Below, one piece after another: positions 16,845-26,667 of a stretch of 64,000 nucleotides of DNA. Source of the stretch: Pinirhizobacter sp036499745 (GTDB lineage Bacteria; Pseudomonadota; Gammaproteobacteria; Xanthomonadales; Rhodanobacteraceae); assembly GCF_036499745.1 (NCBI RefSeq), contig NZ_DASYDG010000028.1, positions 17,593 to 81,592 of the forward strand. The letters run 5' to 3'. A program made the translations under genes and the position numbers. Numbering within the stretch: the stretch's first letter is position 1; every line of letters begins with the position of its first letter. The notes below the pieces were generated by a model. The model saw only the letters and a program-made list of their open reading frames with translations. It ran no database searches and was not told where the DNA came from.

Positions 16845-17437
16845 TCAGGTGAATTTGCTGCATCCAGCCTGCCTGACAGGACGGCCTGGCGAATATCATC
16901 CTCCGTATCCAGATCGTCGCCCAATTCGTCCGCACGGACGCAGAGCGGTTCATCAACGAGCCACAGGTGTCGGAAACCTTGCTCGCCCTTGAGATCCCGG
17001 GCCAGCTGCATCGTGTTCGCGCGGACGAAGGCCGGTACGCCGCGTACATCACCATAGCCGGTGACGACGTCGCGCCGACCGTCATAAGCGGCCATGAGCG
17101 CATCAAGATGTGCCTGGCCAAGCGCGGGCTGGTCCACCACGGTGATCAACACGGGAAGCTTGCGTCCGGCCAGGCAATCCGCCGCCCGTTGGAGCGACGA
17201 CGCCATGCCGCTGGCCCAGTGGGGATTGATCACGACGAGATCGCCCGATACCTGTAAACGGAGGGTGTCGGCGAATGCGCCCAGGACCACGACAAGCTTC
17301 TGCGGGCGCGTTGCTGCAACCAGACGCGATGTGCGGGCGAGCAGAGTCTCGCCGTCTATCGTAAGGCTCTGCTTTGGACGGCCCAGTCGTCGGCTACCGC
17401 CTGCGGCGAGCACCACTGCGTCGTGAGCTTCAGTCAT
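16838..17437 (-). CDS. MocA/MobA-like nucleotidyltransferase (Mo cofactor cytidylyltransferase type)
   Basis: 199 residues from the ATG at 17437. The NTP-transferase signature VVLAAGGSRRLGRPKQSL replaces the LAGGxSxRMG of MobA in the manner of MocA. NPHWASGMASSLQRA and VVDQPALGQAHLDAL are further family motifs. MocA makes the cytosine dinucleotide form of molybdopterin used by xanthine-dehydrogenase-family enzymes, matching the XdhC neighbour that converges on it. The open frame extends to 17482 but without a better ribosome site. Confidence 0.85.
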   Translation of the reverse strand: MTEAHDAVVLAAGGSRRLGRPKQSLTIDGETLLARTSRLVAATRPQKLVVVLGAFADTLRLQVSGDLVVINPHWASGMASSLQRAADCLAGRKLPVLITVVDQPALGQAHLDALMAAYDGRRDVVTGYGDVRGVPAFVRANTMQLARDLKGEQGFRHLWLVDEPLCVRADELGDDLDTEDDIRQAVLSGRLDAANSPDQ

Positions 17438-17587
17438 CGTAGGCCTGAAATCCGGATGCCGCGGCCAGCATACCGGCGACATGGTGTTTTCATGAAAACT
17501 ACGGAACTTCCTCGGCCCCGGTAACCCGTCCCGTCCCAGGCCCCTTCCATCGCCGCCCCACCCGCTGCTACCATTCTGCGCTCAAGT

Positions 17588-17663
<76 letters not shown>

Positions 17664-17671
17664 TATTCAAG

Positions 17672-17700
17672 GCCCGGGTTCCTACCCGGGCTTTTTTTTT
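17672..17700 (+). terminator. Intrinsic terminator of tRNA-Ala
   Basis: Perfect 7-bp stem GCCCGGG (17672-17678) / CCCGGGC (17685-17691) with loop TTCCTA, followed by nine Ts (17692-17700). It begins 9 nt after the tRNA CCA end. Confidence 0.95.
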
Positions 17701-17722
17701 GCGTTGCTCCAGAGCCACGCGA

Positions 17723-18271
17723 TCACTTGATCCGCGTCAGGTCGGCCTTGAACGCCGTGGCCCATGTGCGGCCGCCGTCCCGCGAATAGGCAATTTCGAA
17801 GTGATGGGCGTCGGCCTTGATGTCCGACCAGACGCCGCGCACCAGCACCGTGCGATCCTTGTAGAGGCTCGTTCCGAAGAACTCGCCACGGCCGTCCTTG
17901 AAAGCCCCGATGGTCGGGGCCTCGACCTTTCCGGAACTGCTGTCGACGTAGGTCTGGCTCCATTGCCCGGCCTTGGTGTCATAGACGAAAAGCGTCGCGC
18001 CTTCCCAATGTCCGTCGGGCCCGTCGGCCTCGATTTCTTCGAGCCACGCCTTGCCATTCCAGACCGGGCGGGCCGTCTTCGTACCGTCCATCACAACCGT
18101 ATGGGTGCCGCCCTCGAACGGGTCGAGCACTTGCGTGGCATGGGTATGCCAGACGCCACGGGCGAAGTCGAAATCGTGCGCGCCGTCCCGGGGCGATTGC
18201 GCCCCTGCGATGAACGGCAAGCAGGCGATGACACCTGCAACCATGACACTACGCAGCAACCATTTCCGCAT
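17723..18271 (-). CDS. Secreted protein of unknown family, paralogue A
   Basis: 182 residues from the ATG at 18271, preceded by GGAGGG. Signal peptide ending near FIAGAQ. The mature part starts DGAHDFDFARGVWHTHATQVLDPFEGG and contains VWNGKAWLEE and a C-terminal SRDGGRTWATAFKADLTR. These segments match the head-to-head neighbour starting at 18500 (HDFDFHFGTWKTH, VWNGRASIFE, SDDGGKTWETNWVMTFTR). The SRDGGRTW segment resembles BNR/Asp-box or lipocalin-like beta proteins. No function assigned. Probably periplasmic. Confidence 0.8.
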   Translation of the reverse strand: MRKWLLRSVMVAGVIACLPFIAGAQSPRDGAHDFDFARGVWHTHATQVLDPFEGGTHTVVMDGTKTARPVWNGKAWLEEIEADGPDGHWEGATLFVYDTKAGQWSQTYVDSSSGKVEAPTIGAFKDGRGEFFGTSLYKDRTVLVRGVWSDIKADAHHFEIAYSRDGGRTWATAFKADLTRIK

Positions 18272-18499
18272 TATCCCGCCCTCCGTCGTGACCAATCTCA
18301 CGAAGGCACTTTAGGGAAGGTCCCTGGGGATGAAAAAGGGCCAATTCCGGGAATTGAAGGTGGTCCACTTCACCGCCATGGCCTTGCCGGCGTTTCCTCT
18401 CCCGATTGGTCCGCATGTTTTCCAGCGAAGTGGCGCCTATGTTCCTGCCCATCGTTGCAATAACGTGATTCGCCTGGTGTATCAACCCTCAGGCGAGCA

Positions 18500-19048
18500 A
18501 TGAACATGCGCGGAAAAACCTGGAAAAGCCCGTTGTTGTCAGTTGCGATCCTCCTCACCGCCACGGGGCCCGCCGCGGCCGCCGAACCCGACGGCCAGCA
18601 TGACTTCGACTTCCATTTCGGTACATGGAAGACACATGTATCCCGGCTGGTGCATCCGCTGACGGGCTCGACCACCTGGACCGCCTACGACGGTGAATCG
18701 ATCGTTCGCAAGGTCTGGAACGGCCGCGCCAGCATCTTCGAGCTGGAAGTCGAGGGACCGGCGGGCCATATCGAAGGCGTCGGACTTCGCCTGTACGATC
18801 CGACATCGCATCAGTGGAATCTTAACTGGACCAACAGCAGTGTCGGCATGCTCGATGGCGCGATGATCGGCGAGTTCAAAGGTGGACGCGGGGATTTTTA
18901 TGGCAAGGACACCCTCGATGGGCGAAGCATCCTGGTGCGCAACAGTTTCGCCGACATCACCCCGGGCTCGTCCCGATTCGAGCAGGCGTTTTCCGACGAT
19001 GGTGGCAAGACCTGGGAGACGAACTGGGTGATGACTTTCACCCGGTAG
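18500..19048 (+). CDS. Secreted protein of unknown family, paralogue B
   Basis: 182 residues with a signal peptide ending near AAAAEP. It shares length and all main motifs with the divergent gene ending at 17723: HDFDF..G.W.TH near the mature N-terminus, VWNG in the middle, F.GGRGDFYGKDTLDGRSILVR, and a terminal DGGKTWETNW. The pair looks like an inverted duplication of one ancestral gene around a shared intergenic region (18272-18499) that must carry both promoters. Function unknown; probably periplasmic. Confidence 0.8.
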   Translation: MNMRGKTWKSPLLSVAILLTATGPAAAAEPDGQHDFDFHFGTWKTHVSRLVHPLTGSTTWTAYDGESIVRKVWNGRASIFELEVEGPAGHIEGVGLRLYDPTSHQWNLNWTNSSVGMLDGAMIGEFKGGRGDFYGKDTLDGRSILVRNSFADITPGSSRFEQAFSDDGGKTWETNWVMTFTR

Positions 19049-19208
19049 CGAGGTTCATTGCGAGCCAAGCCGACACAACGAAGTTGAGCATGACAGTTTG
19101 AGTTTTGTCCGATGGGATGTCAGCGATAACTTTGCGACGCTTACTATATGGAGTTGGAGCGACATATCCGCGATCATCTGTTTGCCGCCGGGCAACTCTC
19201 GGCGGTCG

Positions 19209-19345
19209 GGTATCGAAACCCGTGTTCTAGATCCGGGTGCCGTAGGCAATATCGCCTGCGGTACCCGTGATTCCCCGTCTTTCTATGGCGGGCAGTCAGG
19301 CGGGCTTCGGCCCGGCCGTATTGATCTAGACACGGTTTTCGATCC
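19209..19345. repeat. Palindromic module 1 (inverted-repeat-bounded element)
   Basis: Outer arms 19209-19233 and 19323-19345 are inverted copies differing by two single-base gaps and about one substitution; the core CTAGATC/GATCTAG is perfect. Inside are a 13-bp stem (19235-19247 / 19254-19266, loop AATATC, two G-T wobbles) and a UUCG-capped hairpin (CGGGC-TTCG-GCCCG, 19301-19314). GGCGGGC near 19299 could also pair with GCCCGCC near 19352. This could be a MITE-like mobile repeat or a structured RNA. Confidence 0.7.
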
Positions 19346-19407
19346 TGGCTCGCCCGCCACTCTGAGTGCAAACAGCGTGGCGACATGCTCCTGCATGAGT
19401 CAGCGCA

Positions 19408-19522
19408 GGACGGATGAACCATCGGGTCGTGTCGAAGTGATCCACGGCTGGCTAACCGGTCATGAACACCATGACGTGACTGGGGCCGACAGGCAGGACA
19501 TGCCTGGGTGGTTCATTCGTCC
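19408..19522. repeat. Palindromic module 2 (inverted-repeat-bounded element)
   Basis: Outer arms GGACGGATGAACCA (19408-19421) and TGGTTCATTCGTCC (19509-19522) pair over 14 bp with a single wobble mismatch. The interior contains hairpin GTCATG-aacac-CATGAC (19459-19475) and hairpin CAGGCA-ggaca-TGCCTG (19490-19506). Same overall plan as module 1 but a different sequence. Confidence 0.65.
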
Positions 19523-19532
19523 GGCCCTCTCC

Positions 19533-19805
19533 TTAGGGCCATCGCCGCGCAGCATGCAGTATGCGAATGATGCGGATGTCATCCTTCATGACATCGTAGA
19601 CTACGACGTAATTACCATGCACGACGAGTTCGCGGGTTCCCTTTAGCCGTCCAGTACGACCCATCAGCGGCAGTTCAAGTAATCCTGCTGTGCGATCGGA
19701 AAATACCTCATCCAACTCAAGTGCGGCAGCCGGGTTGTCACGCTCGATGAAGGTTCGGATGTTCACGCGATCCTTGCGTGCGGTGCTCGTCCATAAAAGT
19801 TTCAC
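19533..19805 (-). CDS. ParE/RelE-superfamily toxin
   Basis: 90 residues. It begins with MKLLWTSTARKDRVNIRTFIERDNPAAALELDEVF in pieces typical of ParE-type toxins (beta strand, then helices), followed by LLELPLMGRTGRLKGTRELVV and a C-terminal YVVVYDVMKDDIRIIRILHAARRWP, the last part being the usual YxVxYxxxxxxIxIxxVxHxxR.WP signature. The start overlaps the antitoxin stop (ATGA), the normal antitoxin-first order. ParE toxins inhibit gyrase whereas RelE toxins cut mRNA; this one looks closer to ParE. Confidence 0.92.
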   Translation of the reverse strand: MKLLWTSTARKDRVNIRTFIERDNPAAALELDEVFSDRTAGLLELPLMGRTGRLKGTRELVVHGNYVVVYDVMKDDIRIIRILHAARRWP

Positions 19806-20101
19806 CGACTGGATCGCTCCTTCCGGTTCATCGCCGCAAGTGTTCTTTTCCGCCAGGCATGTGCTTCGGCCTCCACCTCCTTGGCAGATGTAACGTCGCC
19901 CGCATCCGCTGCTTTGAGGCCGGCACGCACCTGGGCTTTGAACCAGACATCGTACTGAGCAGTTTCGCGTTGCTCGCGGACGAAATCCCGCATGAAGTCG
20001 CGTAACAATTGCGCTCCACTACGATCTCGGGAGCGGGCTGCCGAAGCAAAGGCCTGTTTTAGGTCTTCTTCGACCCTAAAGGTAAACGTGGCATCGGTCA
20101 T
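19802..20101 (-). CDS. Antitoxin of the ParE-type pair (RHH-like)
   Basis: 99 residues from the ATG at 20101. The N-terminus DATFTFRVEEDLKQAFASAARSRD.. is the beta-strand plus helix of ribbon-helix-helix repressors (RelB/DinJ/ParD-like), followed by a long charged helix (DFMRDFVREQRETAQYDVWFKAQVRAGLKAADAG in segments) that would wrap the toxin. The in-frame extension to 20146 runs through the operator and is rejected. Expected to neutralise the toxin and repress the operon by binding the palindrome just upstream. Confidence 0.9.
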   Translation of the reverse strand: MTDATFTFRVEEDLKQAFASAARSRDRSGAQLLRDFMRDFVREQRETAQYDVWFKAQVRAGLKAADAGDVTSAKEVEAEAHAWRKRTLAAMNRKERSSR

Positions 20102-20118
20102 GAAATGGCTTATCCCAT

Positions 20119-20146
20119 GTGTTACAAAGTAAGTACACTGTAGCAC
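20119..20146. promoter_or_regulatory. Palindromic operator of the toxin-antitoxin operon
   Basis: Half-sites GTGTTACAAAGTA (20119-20131) and TACACTGTAGCAC (20134-20146) are inverted copies matching at 10 or more of 13 positions around a 2-bp centre. It lies 17 bp upstream of the antitoxin start, where autorepression by the antitoxin is expected. The sequence is also an AT-rich spot suited to a promoter. Confidence 0.75.
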
Positions 20147-20162
20147 ACCGATGCCAGGCTTA

Positions 20163-21665
20163 TCAGTCTTTTAGCGATCTTGCCGAAGCAAGCGCTGCCG
20201 CCAACGCCTCACCCGCTCCCCGGATTTGTTCCGGCTCCAGAGCACCGAACCCAAAAACGAAACCATGGCGGTCCACGACCCCATGGTAGTAGCGGTGGAG
20301 CGTATGCAATTTGATCCGCCGTCGCTGGAGAAACCCTGCAACTTCCTCGGCGTCAATATCACTTGGAACAGTCGCCGACAGATGCATGCCGTAGGAAGAT
20401 GGCAGTGGCGTGAGCGTTGGCGCCAGCGTGTCCATCACTTCAAGCAAGGCCTCGCGTCGCTCCCGGTAACGCTGGCGCATACGCCTCACATGCGCGGCAA
20501 GATGCCCTTCGTCGATGAAGCGGGCCACACCCAGCTGGATCGGCGTGGGGCAATGCCAGTCCATGCAGTTCTTCGCCGCCACCAGGGTGGGCATGGCCCA
20601 AGCCGGCGCTACAAGGTAACCCAGGCGCAGCGAAGGCAGCATGCATTTGGAAAACGTGCCGACATAGAACACGGTGTCGGCATGCGCAGGTGTGCGCAAC
20701 ACCTCCAGCGGGCTTCCTTCGTGGCGGAATTCGCCGTCGTAGTCGTCCTCGACGATCACCGCGCCGCGTTGCCTTGCGATGTCGAGCAAGGCCTGGCGCC
20801 GCCGCGGTGACATCGACACGCCGAGCGGGAACTGGTGCGACGGGCAAAGGCAGATCACGCCGGCATTCACAGGCAGGCGGTCTACCATCAGCCCTTCATC
20901 GTCGACGGGCACGGGCACCAGGGTGGCGCCTGCCGCGGCAAAGGCCACGCGCATGGGCGGGTAGCCCGGGTCTTCCACAGCGACGACCGTCTGGCCCGGC
21001 GTGACCAGCACGCGAGCGAGCAGGTCGAAAGCCTGCTGCGCACCGGAGGTCACCAGGATGTCGTCGGCCGTGCACACCACGGCACGGGTCAAGGCGATGT
21101 GGCGGGTGATCGCTTCCCGGAGGTGGTAATTGCCCTGGTTGCCTTGCGGGCTCTTGTAGCGCGCCGGCCGCTTTTCCAGGCCGCGCAATTGCCCGGTCAT
21201 GACGCGCCGGAAGATATCGAAGGGAAAAAGCCGCGGGTCGATAAGCGCGGGTCGGAAATCCAGGGAGGGACCGTCGCCCGCCACGGTATCGGGCGTGTCC
21301 CTCCAGAACCCCATGGCGGCGGTCACGTCCTTGCGTAGCCAGAAGGGATTGAGCGCGGGATGGGACGCGGCCGGAACGGCGGCCACGCTCCTTCCCCGCG
21401 GCATGGGCGGCGCATCGGCCACGAAGGTGCCCGAGCCTTGTCGGCTCATCAGCAGGCCTTCGGTCAACAGACGATGGTAGGCCTGCACCGCCGTGTTCCG
21501 CGAGACGGCGAAAAAGGCGGCCGAGGCGCGCGTGGCAGGTAGCTGCGTGCCAGGACGCAGGCGCCCGTCGATGATCGCCGCCTTCAATTCCTCGTACAGC
21601 GTACGGCCGGATGCGCGCGTCCCGCGCCCGGCTATGTCCAGCTTGATCTCGAACAGGGCATCCAT
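20163..21665 (-). CDS. MocR/PdxR-family transcription regulator
   Basis: 500 residues from the ATG at 21665. Winged-helix GntR domain at residues 15-80 (TLYEELKAAIIDGRLRPG, then LPATRASAAFFAVSRNTAVQAYHRLLTEGLL), followed by a fold-type-I aminotransferase domain with VTSGAQQAFDLLARVL, VAVEDPGYPP, VIVEDDYDGEFR and the PLP-lysine segment GTFSKCMLPSLRLGYL. Such proteins sense PLP or an amino compound and usually regulate the divergent gene. Here that is a MASE1 membrane protein, an unusual target. Confidence 0.92.
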   Translation of the reverse strand: MDALFEIKLDIAGRGTRASGRTLYEELKAAIIDGRLRPGTQLPATRASAAFFAVSRNTAVQAYHRLLTEGLLMSRQGSGTFVADAPPMPRGRSVAAVPAASHPALNPFWLRKDVTAAMGFWRDTPDTVAGDGPSLDFRPALIDPRLFPFDIFRRVMTGQLRGLEKRPARYKSPQGNQGNYHLREAITRHIALTRAVVCTADDILVTSGAQQAFDLLARVLVTPGQTVVAVEDPGYPPMRVAFAAAGATLVPVPVDDEGLMVDRLPVNAGVICLCPSHQFPLGVSMSPRRRQALLDIARQRGAVIVEDDYDGEFRHEGSPLEVLRTPAHADTVFYVGTFSKCMLPSLRLGYLVAPAWAMPTLVAAKNCMDWHCPTPIQLGVARFIDEGHLAAHVRRMRQRYRERREALLEVMDTLAPTLTPLPSSYGMHLSATVPSDIDAEEVAGFLQRRRIKLHTLHRYYHGVVDRHGFVFGFGALEPEQIRGAGEALAAALASARSLKD

Positions 21666-21745
21666 GGAAAGTCCCGGGCGCCTAATAAGGCTCCTGCAGC
21701 GCAATGGTGCCTGTTTCCAGCAGCGATTTTTGGAGATGCCTTTCT

Positions 21746-21760
21746 GAATTTCGCAAATTC
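21746..21760. promoter_or_regulatory. Palindrome GAATTT-CGC-AAATTC between MocR gene and MASE1 gene
   Basis: Perfect 6-bp inverted repeat with a 3-bp centre, 81 bp upstream of the MocR start in the divergent intergenic region. It could be the regulator's own operator. MocR proteins often use direct repeats, so this is uncertain. Confidence 0.35.
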
Positions 21761-21937
21761 CTGCTCTACGCAATCGGTACGTTCCACGCTCGTCCAGGGC
21801 AGCTGCTTACGTATATTCGGCAAAAGTTGCCTCATGGGTTGCGGCCGTGAGACCTGTGACCCACGTTTGGTTTGCAGTCGTGGCATGCTGTCAGTGTATT
21901 GGCGGACCACAACCATCAGGCTAGGGGCGACAAGGGC

Positions 21938-22879
21938 GTGAAGGGAAGCACGGAAGGCGAAATTGTCAGGGCGGAACCCTGGGTCTGGGGGCAGCACGTT
22001 GCGATCGCCGCCGCCTACGGGGTGATCTATCAGCTCGCCCTGCATGTGTCGTTCCCACAGTTCCTCCTCACCACGGGCCTGCGCCTGGCCTGCCTGCTAC
22101 TGCTGCCTGTCCGTTACTGGCCGGCGATCGCCCTGGGCGAGGGTCTGCCCCTGGTTGAGAACGCTATCCTTTGCGCCGGAAAATTCGGCATCCCATGGGC
22201 GATCCTTGCCTCGGTGCCGACCGTGGCGTTATGGATGCCGCTATTAAAACCCTTACGTCAGCGGTGGCCCCTGCATGACCCTGACGGCCACCTGAGGATG
22301 CCCATGATCCTCGCGGCCACGCTCGGCGCCGCCGTCATCACCGCCGCGATCACGACCGTCACTTTAATCGCGGCGTTGCTCCATACGCCCGGCAAGTGGC
22401 CCGACCTTTCGCCGGTCGATTTTTTCTTCGCTTATCTGCTCGGCGCGTACCTCGGCGCGCTCACTCTCACGCCCGTCATCCTCGCGCTTCATGAGCGCTT
22501 CCGTGCGCTTCATGACGCGCGCCTTAGCATCGCGGTGATCTGGCATAGCGCCCTGTTCCGCGACGTCCTGTGGTGGGTATTGCCGGCCCTCGCCGCGATG
22601 GCCTGGCTGGCCATCACTACGCAAGACGATGTCGTGCGTCAGGCGGCCCGCCTTGCCCTGCTCTGGCCGGTTCTGGGCCTGGCCTGGCGTCATGGCTGGC
22701 ACGGGACCGCGGTGGGTGGCATGGCGGCCAGCCTGGCCCTGGCCATCACGGCCAAGGGCCTCCTCGACCCGGCAACGCTCCAGGTTCAGGTGGTGCTGGC
22801 GTTCGCGCTTTCGGGCACCTTGATGATGGGCGCGCGCGCGCAGACGCTTCGGGCCGCTATGGGGCCCGAGCGTTCCTGA
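21938..22879 (+). CDS. Stand-alone MASE1-type integral membrane protein
   Basis: 313 residues from the GTG at 21938 (a TTG at 21872 would add 22 residues; the choice is uncertain). About eight hydrophobic segments. Sequence follows the MASE1 sensory domain: HVSFPQFLLTTGLRLACLLLLP.RYWPAIALGE near the start, and HGWHGTAVGGMAASLALAI with VVLAFALSGTLMMGAR near the end. MASE1 is normally fused to GGDEF or histidine-kinase output domains, but here the protein stops right after the membrane domain. No frameshifted output domain follows, since the next gene is convergent 12 nt away. Confidence 0.75.
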   Translation: MKGSTEGEIVRAEPWVWGQHVAIAAAYGVIYQLALHVSFPQFLLTTGLRLACLLLLPVRYWPAIALGEGLPLVENAILCAGKFGIPWAILASVPTVALWMPLLKPLRQRWPLHDPDGHLRMPMILAATLGAAVITAAITTVTLIAALLHTPGKWPDLSPVDFFFAYLLGAYLGALTLTPVILALHERFRALHDARLSIAVIWHSALFRDVLWWVLPALAAMAWLAITTQDDVVRQAARLALLWPVLGLAWRHGWHGTAVGGMAASLALAITAKGLLDPATLQVQVVLAFALSGTLMMGARAQTLRAAMGPERS

Positions 22880-22890
22880 TCTTCAGCGTT

Positions 22891-23328
22891 TCACTGTACC
22901 CGGATCGAGCACTGCGCCGGGTTATCGCAATCGCCCGGCGCAAGCATCATGCGTGCGGAGCCGTCCGGCTGCGGGGCCACGATCACCGTCACCGAATCGT
23001 CCTGGTAGACCTGCTTCGCGGCGTCCGGCGCGGCGCCGTCGGTGACCGTGACCCAACGCGATGCATCCACACCGATGGGCAGATCAAGGACGGTATTGGC
23101 ATCGGTATAGGCGATGGCGCCGCGGACGGTGCCGGAGGCATCGTTGACCTGGACGTAACGCACGCCCTCTTTCTCGAAAACGTAGACGTGATAGCCCGGG
23201 CTGGCGCTGACGTCCGAAGCATTGGGCCATGACTGGCCCAGTCCCGTCGCCGGAGGCGTGGCGGCAGCAGCCGAAGCGCACGCCAGCAAGAGGATGGATA
23301 CGATGGCACGGCGGTGAATGGAACGCAT
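22891..23328 (-). CDS. Small exported protein of unknown function
   Basis: 145 residues with a signal peptide ending near ASAAAATPP. The mature protein is beta-rich looking (YHVYVFEKEGVRYVQVND, RGAIAYTDANTVLDLPIG) and ends with a Cys pair, CDNPAQC, that could form a disulfide. Similar short periplasmic proteins occur in Xanthomonadales, but I know of no assigned role. It lies alone between a convergent and a divergent gene. Confidence 0.7.
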   Translation of the reverse strand: MRSIHRRAIVSILLLACASAAAATPPATGLGQSWPNASDVSASPGYHVYVFEKEGVRYVQVNDASGTVRGAIAYTDANTVLDLPIGVDASRWVTVTDGAAPDAAKQVYQDDSVTVIVAPQPDGSARMMLAPGDCDNPAQCSIRVQ

Positions 23329-23494
23329 GGCGACACTCCGAGGCTAGGTTGGTTGGGAACTGCGAGCGTAGCCTAGCGCTCCTTGTGCAGACCTGCGCTG
23401 CCCGGTAGCCCTCGGCGCCGAGGTGTACCATGCGCGATGTCGAAATGTGGCCGGCCCATTCGACGCATGCGTATTCCCCCATCATGGACGCCGA

Positions 23495-24910
23495 ATGACC
23501 GACCATCCCCTTGCCGATCGCCGCTGGCTGGCCCTGGTCCTGCTTTGCCTGGGCGAATTGATGATCGTGCTGGATACGACCATCGTGAATGTCGCCCTGC
23601 CCTCCATCAAGGCCAGCCTCGGCTTCGATGAAACGGCGCTGGCCTGGGTGATCAATGCTTACATGCTTACCTACGGCGGATTCCTGTTGCTCGGTGGACG
23701 ACTGGGCGACCTGTACGGGCACCGCAGGCTTTTCCTGCTGGGCATCGGCTTGTTCGTGGTTGCATCGCTTGCCTGCGGGGTATCGACCACCCGCAGCGTG
23801 CTGGTGATAGCCCGCGCCGTGCAGGGGATCGGGGGTGCGGTGGTCACCGCCGTGGCCCTGTCGCTGATCATGGACCTGTTCCCTCAACCGGCCGACCGTG
23901 CCAAGGCCATGGGGGCCTACGGCTTCGTCTGCGCCGGTGGAGGCAGCATCGGCGCCATGCTGGGCGGCGTGCTGACCAGTGCGCTGAGTTGGCACTGGGT
24001 ATTCCTGGTGAACCTGCCGATCGGCCTGCTGGTGATCGCCTGGTCGTGGCGATTGCTGCCGGCGGTGCATACGCCTCCGGCCACGCGCCACCTGGACATG
24101 GTGGGCGCGGTGTCGATCACGGCGGCCTTGATGCTGGCGGTGTATGCGGTGGTCGGTGGCCGTGAAGCAGGCTGGCTTTCGGCGCAGACGCTTGGCTTCG
24201 GCGCAGTGGCCGTACTGCTGTTTGTTGCCTTCCTGGTGAACGAATCGCGCGTGAAAGCTCCCTTGGTACCACTGGGCCTGTTCCGCCTTCGCAACCTTTC
24301 CACCTCGTCGGTCGTGGGTGTCTTCTGGTGTGCGTCAATGTTCGGCTGGTTCTTCCTTTCCGCGCTTTACCTGCAGTTGGTGCTGGGGTACAACCCGATG
24401 AAGGTGGGCATGGCGTTCCTGCCGGCCAACATCCTGATGGCGGTGTTTTCACTGGGCCTCTCGGCGAAGCTGGTGATGCGCTTTGGCATCCGCAAGCCGC
24501 TGGTGGCGGGCCTGGTGCTGGCCGTGACGGGCCTGCTCTGGTTCGCCCGGGCTCCTGTGGACGGGAATTTCCTCGTGGACATCCTGCCGCCCATGCTGCT
24601 CCTGGGCCTGGGCGGCGGCATCGCCTTCAACCCGGTGCTGATGGCTGCCATGAGCGAGGTTGGCCCCAATGATTCAGGCCTGGCGTCCGGCGTGGTGAAC
24701 ACCGCGTTCATGCTGGGCGGCGCGCTGGGCCTGGCGGTACTTGCTACCCTTGCCGCCGTTGCCACCGACCACGCCCACGGACTGCCGCGAGAGGCGGCGT
24801 TGTCCGCCGGCTACCGCGTCGCTTTTCTGGTCGCCACGGCGTTTGCCGCGATCGCCGCCATGGTCGGTGGGTTGTTGCTGCGCGATACCGCCCCCACCCA
24901 AGCCCACTGA
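23495..24910 (+). CDS. MFS drug exporter, DHA2 (14-TM) family
   Basis: 471 residues from the ATG at 23495 (upstream frame lacks a signal). DHA2 features: LDTTIVNVALPSIKASLGF in TM1 (antiporter motif D1), GGRLGDLYGHRRLFLLG (motif A), and RAVQGIGGAVVTAVALSLI (motif B). Fourteen membrane segments are expected, in the inner membrane, using the proton gradient to expel toxic compounds. The stop codon is followed within 35 nt by an ABC ATPase gene, so cotranscription is likely. Confidence 0.92.
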   Translation: MTDHPLADRRWLALVLLCLGELMIVLDTTIVNVALPSIKASLGFDETALAWVINAYMLTYGGFLLLGGRLGDLYGHRRLFLLGIGLFVVASLACGVSTTRSVLVIARAVQGIGGAVVTAVALSLIMDLFPQPADRAKAMGAYGFVCAGGGSIGAMLGGVLTSALSWHWVFLVNLPIGLLVIAWSWRLLPAVHTPPATRHLDMVGAVSITAALMLAVYAVVGGREAGWLSAQTLGFGAVAVLLFVAFLVNESRVKAPLVPLGLFRLRNLSTSSVVGVFWCASMFGWFFLSALYLQLVLGYNPMKVGMAFLPANILMAVFSLGLSAKLVMRFGIRKPLVAGLVLAVTGLLWFARAPVDGNFLVDILPPMLLLGLGGGIAFNPVLMAAMSEVGPNDSGLASGVVNTAFMLGGALGLAVLATLAAVATDHAHGLPREAALSAGYRVAFLVATAFAAIAAMVGGLLLRDTAPTQAH

Positions 24911-24942
24911 TGCCTCCATCCATGGAAGGCCAAGGTCCAAGC

Positions 24943-26648
<1,706 letters not shown>

Positions 26649-26667
26649 CCACGGACAGCAGCGCGAA

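Larger units (their letters stand above)
19049..19532. other. Non-coding stretch made of nested inverted repeats
   Basis: No credible gene. Frames that stay open have no ribosome site and unusual codon use, and the DNA is visibly less GC-rich than its surroundings. Two tandem modules are seen, each bounded by long imperfect inverted repeats and containing smaller hairpins (listed separately). It lies between a secreted-protein gene and a toxin-antitoxin pair. Confidence 0.75.

Noticed and set aside
19098..19646. 182-codon frame across the palindromic region
   Set aside because: It overlaps the toxin gene on the other strand, lacks a ribosome site, and its sequence has no family resemblance; the inverted repeats explain the DNA better.
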